DNA from: Microbacterium sp. GCS4
Lineage (GTDB): Bacteria; Actinomycetota; Actinomycetes; Actinomycetales; Microbacteriaceae
Direction of reading: 5' to 3'
DNA length: 64,000 nucleotides
NCBI RefSeq assembly: GCF_001262495.1
Contig: NZ_LGYE01000001.1
Location: 1,302,001 to 1,366,000, forward strand
Within the stretch, counting starts at the first letter, position 1, and every line of letters begins with the position of its first letter. Made by a program: the position numbers and the translations under genes. The notes under the pieces were generated by a model. The model was not told where the DNA came from and ran no database searches. It saw only the letters and a program-made list of their open reading frames with translations. Below, piece after piece: positions 52,489 to 60,228 of the stretch.

Positions 52489-54844
52489 TAAGGAACACGC
52501 GAAGAACGGCCTCCAAGCGATCGAGGAGATTCCTGATCACAAGCTATGCCTCATTGAGGGGCAGAACGGCGTCGGCAAGTCTGTCGCCATCCAGCTGCTG
52601 GAACTGATCGCCGGTCACGTGCCTTCCGCTCTCACCGCTGCCCCGACGTGGCGCTCCTTCCGCGGCAATCTCGGCAACACGGCCGTGGAAATCGAGAACA
52701 TGGCGGGTGGATCCAGTGCGCGCGTCGTCTTCACGCCAGATAACTGGCCGATCGATCCGCCGGAAGTCACCAGCGACCAATTCGGCGTCGTGACTCTCGA
52801 CGGCAACCCCGCCACGATGTCGGAGTTGGCCGCTCTGATCGAAGTCACAACTGTTCGTGGAGACGAGAGTCTGCAGGACACCGTGCGCAGTCACATCCAA
52901 CGGATCGAATCAGATCTTGTGCAGACGACCGGCATCGTCCGGACGCGCGCAAACGAACTCGACGAGTTCGTTGCACGATTCTCGTCCGACTGGAAACGCT
53001 CCGACCCGGCGGCCGTCGCGGAGCGCGCGACGGAAATCAAAGGTCTCGAAGAAGAACTCGCGCGAGTCAAGAATCTGCTGACGGATGCCGAGCAGACTGC
53101 CGCCGACCTGGAGCGAGCGATGGAAATCGGGCGCAAAATGTCTTCCGCAGATGCTGACATCAAAGCGCTCCTGGATCGTCGGGCGAGCGTTAAAGAGGAA
53201 GTCGACAAGTTCAATGCGGTGATCCAGAATCTCGAGGATGACGCGAAAGCCGCAGAGGAGGTTTTGGCCGCCCAAGGTGGCAGCGCCGCCGAACTCTCCG
53301 CGGCGGAGAAGAAGCTCCGCGGGCGCGAAACCCGGCTGGGAAATCAACAGCGCGACCAGGCGAGGTGGGCGGCGTCACTCGCCTTGCCGCCCGACAAGCC
53401 GGTGGTGGCCGCCGAACTCAAATCCGCCACGACGGAGCAACGACGACTGGCGGAAGAGATCGACAAGATTGACCGGAGCCGCCGAACTCAGGACGTTTTG
53501 CGCAGAATCGTGCCCGTTCTCGACGGCACCGCTGCCAGCGACTCCGACGAGATCTTCATGGTCATTGACGAGAATCGCTTTTCCGGACGTCAGGTGCGCA
53601 CTGGTTTCGCCGCACGAAGCGACGAGATCGCGGCCAGCCCGCGTCCGGAGAAGGCACTAGAGACCCTCACGCAGATGGACAAGATCAAGCGTCGCATCGG
53701 CGGTCTCAACGCCCTCCGCAGCAGCATGAAGTTGGCGGAACGTGCCGCTGAGCTCGTCGATGAAGCCAAGGACGAGCTCAAGGTCGCCCAAGCAAAATCT
53801 GAGGAAGCCACAGCAGCGGCCGCCACGGTGCGAGAAATCTCTGAGCAAATCGCGGCGACACAATCACTCCTCACCGCAGCACATCAGGAGGCAGTCGAGC
53901 TCCAAGAGCAGATTGGCCTCAACGGCGTCAGCTCCGCTAAGGAAGCACGCTCAACCCTGTCGACGCTTCTCGCGAAACTCGGACTCGAAGAAGACCAACT
54001 CGGCGCCGCCCAAGCTACCGCCGCCGCACAGCTCCGCCATGCGGCTCAGCGTGTCGAAGACGTGCGGAAGTCGATGAGCTCCGCCCAGCAAGCATCCGAA
54101 AGTGCGGGCGCCCATATCAAGACGCTTCTCTCGGAAGTGCGAACTGCGCCCGATTACGCGTGGCTTCGCGACGCCCTCACACCGCAACAGCAAGACGACC
54201 TCGCAGCCGAGGACCTGTCGACCTTCGCCATCGTCCGAGACGTCGTCCTCTCCGTCACCGACCACGTTTTCAATGCAGCCGATGAGCTGGACTCCCTCAC
54301 TCGCCTCACCCACCTGCTCGCTTCACCGAAACCGACCAAGAGCGAGGCGGCGCAACTAGAAGCACCCATGCGTGATCCGCTGTCGTTCGCTCTCGGGGAG
54401 AGCTTGAGAGCAGACCTCAACACGGAAAGCATCAGACAGCGCGTGTTCGGTGGTCTCACCGTCGAACAGCTCGACCTCCAGTCCCAGGTGATCGTGCTCG
54501 CCGGCGACGGACGAACCGAGCAACGCGCGATGAGCGCGTTCTCGACAGGTGAACGCGCATTCGCATTCACGCAGGCTCGGATCAAAGACCTTCCGCCATC
54601 CCCAAAACCGAATCGACTGCTCGTCCTCGACGAGTTCGGGGCGTTCATCAGCGCGGACAGGATGCCGGACCTGCGGGACTTTCTTGAGACGCTCGACGAC
54701 CTCGCCGACCAGATCGTCATCATCCTCCCGCTACAGGTGGACTACCGCGCAGAGATGAACGACACCAAGGGCGACCTCCACAAGAGGTATGCCGAGAAGG
54801 TTCGTCAACTCGATGCCCGCCAGTACTCGGCGGTCCCCCTGTGA
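52469..54844 (+). CDS. SMC/Rad50-like coiled-coil ATPase (candidate defence sensor)
   Basis: 791 residues from GTG 52469. Walker A EGQNGVGKS (~residues 30-38) sits near the N-terminus; long Ala/Glu/Lys-rich heptads cover ~165-330 and ~415-560; the ABC signature is FSTGERAFAFTQAR (~690) and Walker B is LLVLDEFGAF (~720), with a C-terminal helix. This is the head-coil-hinge-coil-head plan of SMC/RecN/Rad50 proteins at a reduced size. The central hinge contains no CxxC, so there is no zinc hook; only one Cys is present in the whole chain. It overlaps both neighbours. DNA end or structure sensing is the likely role, by analogy with LmuB of Lamassu. Confidence 0.85.
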   Translation: MRWTIASKEHAKNGLQAIEEIPDHKLCLIEGQNGVGKSVAIQLLELIAGHVPSALTAAPTWRSFRGNLGNTAVEIENMAGGSSARVVFTPDNWPIDPPEVTSDQFGVVTLDGNPATMSELAALIEVTTVRGDESLQDTVRSHIQRIESDLVQTTGIVRTRANELDEFVARFSSDWKRSDPAAVAERATEIKGLEEELARVKNLLTDAEQTAADLERAMEIGRKMSSADADIKALLDRRASVKEEVDKFNAVIQNLEDDAKAAEEVLAAQGGSAAELSAAEKKLRGRETRLGNQQRDQARWAASLALPPDKPVVAAELKSATTEQRRLAEEIDKIDRSRRTQDVLRRIVPVLDGTAASDSDEIFMVIDENRFSGRQVRTGFAARSDEIAASPRPEKALETLTQMDKIKRRIGGLNALRSSMKLAERAAELVDEAKDELKVAQAKSEEATAAAATVREISEQIAATQSLLTAAHQEAVELQEQIGLNGVSSAKEARSTLSTLLAKLGLEEDQLGAAQATAAAQLRHAAQRVEDVRKSMSSAQQASESAGAHIKTLLSEVRTAPDYAWLRDALTPQQQDDLAAEDLSTFAIVRDVVLSVTDHVFNAADELDSLTRLTHLLASPKPTKSEAAQLEAPMRDPLSFALGESLRADLNTESIRQRVFGGLTVEQLDLQSQVIVLAGDGRTEQRAMSAFSTGERAFAFTQARIKDLPPSPKPNRLLVLDEFGAFISADRMPDLRDFLETLDDLADQIVIILPLQVDYRAEMNDTKGDLHKRYAEKVRQLDARQYSAVPL

Positions 54845-55773
54845 GCGACGCTAGGCCACTGTTGTTCGGATTCCCGCTGCACGAACTGGCAGAGGATGAC
54901 TCGCGGATCGTTCGCTACCTCACGCGCGCCTGGACAACGGAACACGGAGCGCCGCCATTCGATCTCGAAGATGACCTCGACAAACTCCGTCCACTCTTTC
55001 AATCTCACGTCACGGGCACGCGCGTCCGCGAACATGTGAAGGCGCTGACTCCTGTGCCCATGTCCCGCCCGTTCATTCCTGAGGTCTTCTTCCTCGCGGT
55101 CGACGCCGACCGTGGACTAGTCACACCCGAAGGACGGGCGCTCATCGAAGCAGCCCAGGACCCGACTACTGGGCAGGCCGCTGGCCTGGTCAACACGATC
55201 GCGCAGTTCTACGGCGAAAGTCTCCGCGCGTGGATGGCGAAATCCGTTGAAACCGGACTCGTGCCTCTCCCATCAGCCGGGTTCGCAATGTTCCTGCTTA
55301 TCAACGGCTCGATCGGGCAACAGCGAGCAATGGTATTCCCGCGCGAGAAGCATGAGGAGGCCGATCTGGCGACAGTCATCATGGACGTCGCCAGTATCTT
55401 CAGCACCACGGTGCACGGCCCCGCCATCAAACCCAAGGAGCGAGCGCAACTGCGCACGAGCTGGGTCGTCAGCCAGGCGGTCCGCCACCTCGGCACCAGC
55501 CTGAGCAGAGGCAGCGACCGAAAAACAGGACTTGCGTCCATCTGGATTGAAGAAGACCACACGACCACTCTCCTCAACGACATCTCCGTCGCGATTCGTG
55601 CGCGCAGTCGCGCCACCCCCAGCGACATCGAGGCAGCGTTCGACGCGGCCGTTGCCGAATACGAGCGTGGGCGCGTCATCCTCGGCGCCTGGGGAATCTC
55701 CCACGAACGGCGACGTCAAACGCAACAGATTCGCGAAGACTTCCTCGAGGCGTTCTACCGGGTGCGACCATGA
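54841..55773 (+). CDS. Unrecognised 310-aa protein between the SMC-like ATPase and SIR2 genes
   Basis: 310 residues from GTG 54841, overlapping both neighbours by 4 bp. Predicted soluble and mixed alpha/beta. Segments include RPFIPEVFFLAVDADRGLV, a hydrophobic core AGFAMFLLINGSIGQQRAM, ASIFSTTVHGPAIKPKERAQ and a charged C-terminal helix ending EDFLEAFYRVRP. No catalytic motif was recognised. Its position between an ATPase and an effector suggests an adaptor such as the third subunit of SMC-type defence complexes, but sequence evidence for that is absent. Confidence 0.75.
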   Translation: MSDARPLLFGFPLHELAEDDSRIVRYLTRAWTTEHGAPPFDLEDDLDKLRPLFQSHVTGTRVREHVKALTPVPMSRPFIPEVFFLAVDADRGLVTPEGRALIEAAQDPTTGQAAGLVNTIAQFYGESLRAWMAKSVETGLVPLPSAGFAMFLLINGSIGQQRAMVFPREKHEEADLATVIMDVASIFSTTVHGPAIKPKERAQLRTSWVVSQAVRHLGTSLSRGSDRKTGLASIWIEEDHTTTLLNDISVAIRARSRATPSDIEAAFDAAVAEYERGRVILGAWGISHERRRQTQQIREDFLEAFYRVRP

Positions 55774-57335
55774 TCACCGACACGTCACTTCCTGCTTTCC
55801 TGTCGGCACTCGTGCAAGAGATCGCCGAGCCCACGGATACCCGGGTACCTGCAATCGTGCATGCTGTCCACGACAATTTTGACGAGGATGAGAACAGCAT
55901 CGAAGCGTTGATCACCCGATACAACGGCACCTACATTCGATGCACACCCGAGAATGAACATCCGCTACCGGCTGCGGGAACGCCTAACGCTTCTCTCTTG
56001 ACTCCGCTCAAGCTGCTTTGCGATCGTCGCAGCGTGCCTATCGAAGTCCTCCAGCATGAGGATTCATTCACCTTGACGTCCTCTCGGTTCACGAGCTCAA
56101 CTGGAGCATCGGTGACGATCCTGAGCGTGCTGACGGCGCTTCTGTCTGATCAGCTCAATCAGCCGTTCGTCGTCTTGTCGTACGAACTCTCCTCCCTAGA
56201 CGAATCAACAGCACAGCTGCTTTGGGACGCGTGCGACCTGTTGCGCACGATCTCACCGCCCGACCTTGTCACCTTCGTTCCGATCGCTTCCGGCTCGCTC
56301 AAGGTGGCAACCCACTGCGGACCGACAGATGGCGCCCGACTTATCGTTCGCGATGGGCAGTTCTACCTTCGCGATCACCGCACCGTCAGCGATGACACGC
56401 TTGCTGAGATTCTTCGAGACACTGATCAGCCCATTGTGCTCTTTCTCGGCGCAGGGGCCTCGGCGAGTAGCGGCATGCCCGACGGAAACCGAGTCCGGGA
56501 CTTCGCACTCGGAGTGATCACTGAAGAAACCGCTGATGCAGAGCGAGCCATCGAGAGGTTCCGGGAGCACCTCACCAGACATTCGCGGTGGCTTCCGGGC
56601 GAGAAGGACATCCCTCTCGCCACCTGGGCCCGCGATCTCACCCTGGAACGGGTAATGCGGGAGGAATTCCACCGACTGAAGGGCAGCAGTTACGCAGAGT
56701 CGAAAACTGTCGTCAAGCTCCGCCGCGACGCCGATGCTGCGCTCGATCACTACCCCGCGGGTCGGGAAGCGATCTGGGACCTCGCCGGTCTTCTCCCGCG
56801 CCTGGTGATCGCGACCATCAACTTCGATCAGCTCATCGAAGAGGGCATGAGCGCGGACCACGTTCTTCTAGCGAGCCCGGATGACTTCGCAAAGCATCGC
56901 GAGTCCGTCGTCGATCGCCTCAAGGGCAGTGAGCCTCGTGTCCCCATCCTGAAGGTGCATGGCAGCATCGAGCAGCCGGAGACCATCGTGGCAGATATCG
57001 AAACCACGGAGGCTGGACTACCACGACCGATCTCCGACACTTTGAGTTCCCTCATCGCGTCGAGTGACTATCTCACGTGGGTTTGGGTGGGGTGTTCCAT
57101 GCGCGACGCCGACATCGCACTGTGGCTCCACGGCTTGGACGGAGCGAAAGAGATCAAGGAATTCTGGGTTGACCCCTTACCTCCCGCAAGCGTCGGTCGC
57201 TACGCCGATAAACGTCGACGCCGGGACTGGGCCCAGCATGGCCTCTCCCTCCGGGATCATCAGATCACGGAGACCAGCGACGTCTTCCTTCCCGCTCTGG
57301 CGCGTCGCGCAGCAGCACTGAAGGCGGCTCGATGA
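55770..57335 (+). CDS. SIR2-domain protein (candidate NAD-depleting effector)
   Basis: 521 residues. The first ~215 residues are an unrecognised domain (PAFLSALVQEIAEP, SVTILSVLTALLSDQLNQPF). From ~222 the chain is SIR2-like: nucleotide-binding VLFLGAGASASSGMPD (GAGAS), Asn in TINFDQLIEEG (~351), His in LKVHGSIEQ (~396) and VWVGCSMRDADIALW. The zinc-binding Cys pairs of deacetylase sirtuins are not visible, as in defence SIR2 proteins such as ThsA, DSR1 and Lamassu-Sir2 that destroy NAD. ATG 55770 overlaps the previous stop. Activity and abortive-infection role are inferred from the family. Confidence 0.85.
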   Translation: MITDTSLPAFLSALVQEIAEPTDTRVPAIVHAVHDNFDEDENSIEALITRYNGTYIRCTPENEHPLPAAGTPNASLLTPLKLLCDRRSVPIEVLQHEDSFTLTSSRFTSSTGASVTILSVLTALLSDQLNQPFVVLSYELSSLDESTAQLLWDACDLLRTISPPDLVTFVPIASGSLKVATHCGPTDGARLIVRDGQFYLRDHRTVSDDTLAEILRDTDQPIVLFLGAGASASSGMPDGNRVRDFALGVITEETADAERAIERFREHLTRHSRWLPGEKDIPLATWARDLTLERVMREEFHRLKGSSYAESKTVVKLRRDADAALDHYPAGREAIWDLAGLLPRLVIATINFDQLIEEGMSADHVLLASPDDFAKHRESVVDRLKGSEPRVPILKVHGSIEQPETIVADIETTEAGLPRPISDTLSSLIASSDYLTWVWVGCSMRDADIALWLHGLDGAKEIKEFWVDPLPPASVGRYADKRRRRDWAQHGLSLRDHQITETSDVFLPALARRAAALKAAR

Positions 57336-57387
57336 CCGAGCCCGGCCCTCACCACCTCAAGGACCGGGTCGCGTGAGCACCGGAGCG

Positions 57388-58710
57388 TCAGTCTTTCCGA
57401 AAGCAGATCACTCGCTCCGCGAGCGTCACACCGACCGGTGAGTTCGCACGGCGCCACCGTTGCCCTCGCTCTCGAATCACCGTGTCCGAGATCATCCGGA
57501 AGCCATGTGCCTCCGCGATCCGTCCGATGATTCCTGGCGTATCGATGAACACCCCATACGGTGCGCTATCGCCGATCTGCCACACCGCCACAGCTCCATG
57601 ATCGAACGAAAGATACAGGTTCTCCAGAATCTGGCTCATCGCGAGGAAGTAGGCAGGTACGACCTGGTCGTAGGCTTTCGCTCCTGCCGGGCGTTGACGG
57701 CGCTCAGCTTTGAGAGCGGCCGCGAGCTCGGTGACCGTCTCGTGGATTTCGGGCAGGCCCTCCAACGTCTTGAGAGCCGCCTCCTTCTCCAGCACGGACG
57801 ATTGCTGAGTGCTCGCGGTGATCATGTCGCCCCGGATCGTCGTCGTCAGCTCTTTCCAGCTGCGCACCTCACCCCAAAAATAAGCCTCGAGGCGGGTGGC
57901 ATCCGCGTAATCGAAATTGTTCAGATACGGCGGCGACGCGATGCTCGCCTGCGCGGTGCCCGGCTTGGGCCAGGAGGATGCTTCACGGGAATCCCCCAAC
58001 CGCACGATCGCCGACGGGCGATCCTCAGCGAGTTCGGCGACGTCCTCCGCCATCCACTCCACACGCTCAAGAAACCTCTTCCCGACATCCGCGAAGCGTG
58101 CCTGTCGGGGTTTCCCGGGCAGCTGGTATGGCCAACCGACCTTGACCGTAGCCACGTCTCTGAGTGTGCCAAGCAGCGCCCACTTCATGTAGATCGACAT
58201 CTCGTCCGGTTCCCGATCGACGATCGTGTGGCGCAGGGCTACCAGTTGGGTCAGCACCACGGGATCGAAACTTCGGCTTACGAGTTCTGTCTCTTTGGAG
58301 AGATCGTTCGCAGTCACGGATGCCTCGCGAGCCTTCGCGGTCCCCGCGATCTCGGCCGCCACCTGTCTCAGCGTGTCAGGTTCGACATCGACCTGGAGCT
58401 TCAATGATGCGAGTTCGGCGATCATGGGATGCGCCTCGATTCCGTAGAACCCCAAGCCCACCGCGCGGGCCGCCGTCCCTGTGACGCCGGAGCCTGCGAA
58501 GCAGTCGATAACCGTTCCCTCCTCCACACCAAGAACCTTGAGCAAGTACTCGACGTGGTCTGACGCGAAGCCTGCAGGGTAACGGAACCACCGATCGAAC
58601 GGATGCCGTGAGCTCGTTCCGTGCTTGCGCCCCGTCTTCGCTGGCAAGCGAACGTCGATTGGTTCAAGGGCGGCGGGTGCGGGGGTGGTGACGGCAAGGA
58701 CATCGGGCAT
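57388..58710 (-). CDS. Site-specific DNA methyltransferase (N6-adenine or N4-cytosine)
   Basis: 440 residues. SAM-binding motif I VIDCFAGSGVTGTAARA (~66-82) and catalytic motif IV SPPYLNNFDYADATRLE (split: SPPYLNN, FDYADATRLE; ~260) are plain. Motif I precedes motif IV, and SPPY is used by both N4-cytosine and N6-adenine enzymes, so the base modified is open. There is no restriction nuclease gene beside it. It is convergent with the SIR2 operon, stops 53 bp apart. It could mark self DNA for that system or be an orphan enzyme carried by the same island. Confidence 0.88.
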   Translation of the reverse strand: MPDVLAVTTPAPAALEPIDVRLPAKTGRKHGTSSRHPFDRWFRYPAGFASDHVEYLLKVLGVEEGTVIDCFAGSGVTGTAARAVGLGFYGIEAHPMIAELASLKLQVDVEPDTLRQVAAEIAGTAKAREASVTANDLSKETELVSRSFDPVVLTQLVALRHTIVDREPDEMSIYMKWALLGTLRDVATVKVGWPYQLPGKPRQARFADVGKRFLERVEWMAEDVAELAEDRPSAIVRLGDSREASSWPKPGTAQASIASPPYLNNFDYADATRLEAYFWGEVRSWKELTTTIRGDMITASTQQSSVLEKEAALKTLEGLPEIHETVTELAAALKAERRQRPAGAKAYDQVVPAYFLAMSQILENLYLSFDHGAVAVWQIGDSAPYGVFIDTPGIIGRIAEAHGFRMISDTVIRERGQRWRRANSPVGVTLAERVICFRKD

Positions 58711-59248
58711 AGACCTATTGCACCACGGCGCTGCTCAAAGCGACATGGTCAAACACCCTTTTTCGCAGATCTGTGTTCACGGATCCGAGCGCCGATCAGG
58801 CCTACGACCAGCTTCCTACACTGGGTGACGGCCCGGCCTAGCGATCTGGCCGGCGGTGTTGCCGCTCTCGCCGTGGTGCGCATATTCGCAGCCCCAGCCA
58901 GACCATGCTGGCCGGGCGAAGTCGGAGGTTCACGAGCACTTTTCGGCGAAGGCAACCTCAGCCACATCGGCGGCATCAGCCTCTAGAGCAGCACCGCCCA
59001 GGCGGTACTCGACACGACAACACCATGCTTCCGACAAGTCCATCTCGGAAGTCGGCACCACTGCATGCTCAGGTCCATAGGAATCCAATCGATGACGACG
59101 GATACTTCCTACTCGGCAGACAGCCTGGACTCCTGAGGAGCGGTTCTGACCTATGTCCTGGGCCTTGACATGAACCCCTACCAGGGGTCTACCCAAACGC
59201 AGAGTACGACCGCGCCGGAATCCGCCCGCCCGACACGCCGTCACCTCC

Positions 59249-59325
59249 GCCAAAACGGCGGGACATCGCCAGAAATCTGGGACATCCTGCCAGATTTACG
59301 GGACCCCGCCAGATCTCATGGGACA
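59249..59325. mobile_element. Four imperfect ~20-bp repeats resembling IS21-family end sequences
   Basis: Units start at 59249, 59268, 59289 and 59308: GCCAAAACGGCGGGACA, GCCAGAAATCTGGGACA, GCCAGATTTACGGGACC and GCCAGATCTCATGGGACA. Repeats of about 20 bp clustered at an element end are typical of IS21-type transposase binding sites. No istA or istB gene is present in the window, so this would be a solo or remnant end. The family assignment is from memory of the pattern. Confidence 0.4.
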
Positions 59326-59464
59326 CGACATGTCCGATGCCGCGAAACATTCCGTGACCAAACCGTTGCATTCGTTACCTCGCCGTTATAGAGTGATCGC
59401 ACGGTGAATGTTTGCTGTGGCATCCACCTCATGTGATTGCAGGACAACTCTTGGTGCAAGGGAC

Positions 59465-59498
59465 AAGGGCCGGTCGGGAGCCTCTCCGACCGGCCCTT
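59465..59498 (+). terminator. Rho-independent-type terminator upstream of marR
   Basis: AAGGGCCGGTCGG (59465-59477) pairs perfectly with CCGACCGGCCCTT (59486-59498), 13 bp with an eight-base loop; CTCTTTTCCC follows a little later. No gene is now present directly upstream on this strand, so it may have belonged to a gene displaced by the island. Confidence 0.8.
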
Positions 59499-59520
59499 AC
59501 TGTTGCCGTACTCTTTTCCC

Positions 59521-59949
59521 ATGACAGATCGCAAGCTCGCCCTCGAGGCCTGGGAGAGCCTCTTCCGCGCGCAGCACGAGCTGTTCACCGAGATGAACGC
59601 CGACTTCGACCACTCCGACCTCGGGCAGGCCGAGTACGACGTGCTCCTCACCGTCACCCGCTCCCCGGGCATGTCGGCGCGTCTGCGCGACGTCACCTCG
59701 AACATGCTCATCAGCCAGCCGAGCGTCTCGCGCCTCGTCGACCGCATGGTCACGCGCGGCCTCGTATCGAAGTGCCCCGATCCCGACGACGGTCGCGGTG
59801 CGCTGATCACGGCGACGGATGCCGGGGCGCGGGCGTTCCGCAGCGTCGCCACCGTGCACGGCCGGTCGATCGCCTCGCGCATGTCGCGCCTCGACGACGA
59901 AGAACTCCGCACACTCCGCGACCTCGCGCAGAAGCTCCGCGACCGCTGA
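59521..59949 (+). CDS. MarR-family transcriptional regulator
   Basis: 142 residues. Winged helix: LGQAEYDVLLTVTRSPGMSA (split: LGQAEYDVLLTV, TRSPGMSA), recognition helix MLISQPSVSRLVDRMVTRGLV and wing CPDPDDGRGALITATDAG with the DxRG motif. Start ATG 59521 is the family N-terminus. Ligand and targets are unknown; no divergent partner exists. The gene returns to high-GC codon use after the island. Confidence 0.92.
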   Translation: MTDRKLALEAWESLFRAQHELFTEMNADFDHSDLGQAEYDVLLTVTRSPGMSARLRDVTSNMLISQPSVSRLVDRMVTRGLVSKCPDPDDGRGALITATDAGARAFRSVATVHGRSIASRMSRLDDEELRTLRDLAQKLRDR

Positions 59950-60228
59950 CGCGCCGCACCGCGCGCGGCTCTTCCACGCCGAACGGCTGCGAAGGAGTTC
60001 GCACGTTGCGCAGGAGCATCCATCCGATCCGATCCTGCGGGTCCCGAGTTCTCCTGCGAATCGTGCGGCCCCCGAACGCGCGGATGCTCACTCCCCGAGC
60101 CCGAGCCCCGCCCGGGGATTTCTCCCCGCGACGGCATCCGCGGGTTTCTGGCAGGGTGGAACCGAGTCCCGGCATCTCGCGTCGGGAACGCAGACCACCC
60201 CCTCGGGGGGAACCAGGGAGGTCAATCC

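Larger units (their letters stand above)
58711..59520. other. 810-bp gap, mostly non-coding, island right border
   Basis: Several short frames exist but none has a recognisable protein. A minus-strand stretch near 58930-59080 reads as a plausible short acidic tail but is not assignable. The right part holds four ~20-bp repeats (59249-59325) and a strong hairpin (59465-59498). Confidence 0.5.

Noticed and set aside
58711..59248. Short ORFs (60-120 codons) in the gap after the methyltransferase
   Set aside because: No ribosome binding sites, no recognisable domains, and overlapping frames on both strands; not supported as genes.
59330..59464. Possible tRNA or attachment site at the island's right edge
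   Set aside because: No cloverleaf or CCA-ending arm could be folded by eye, so no tRNA-linked integration is claimed.
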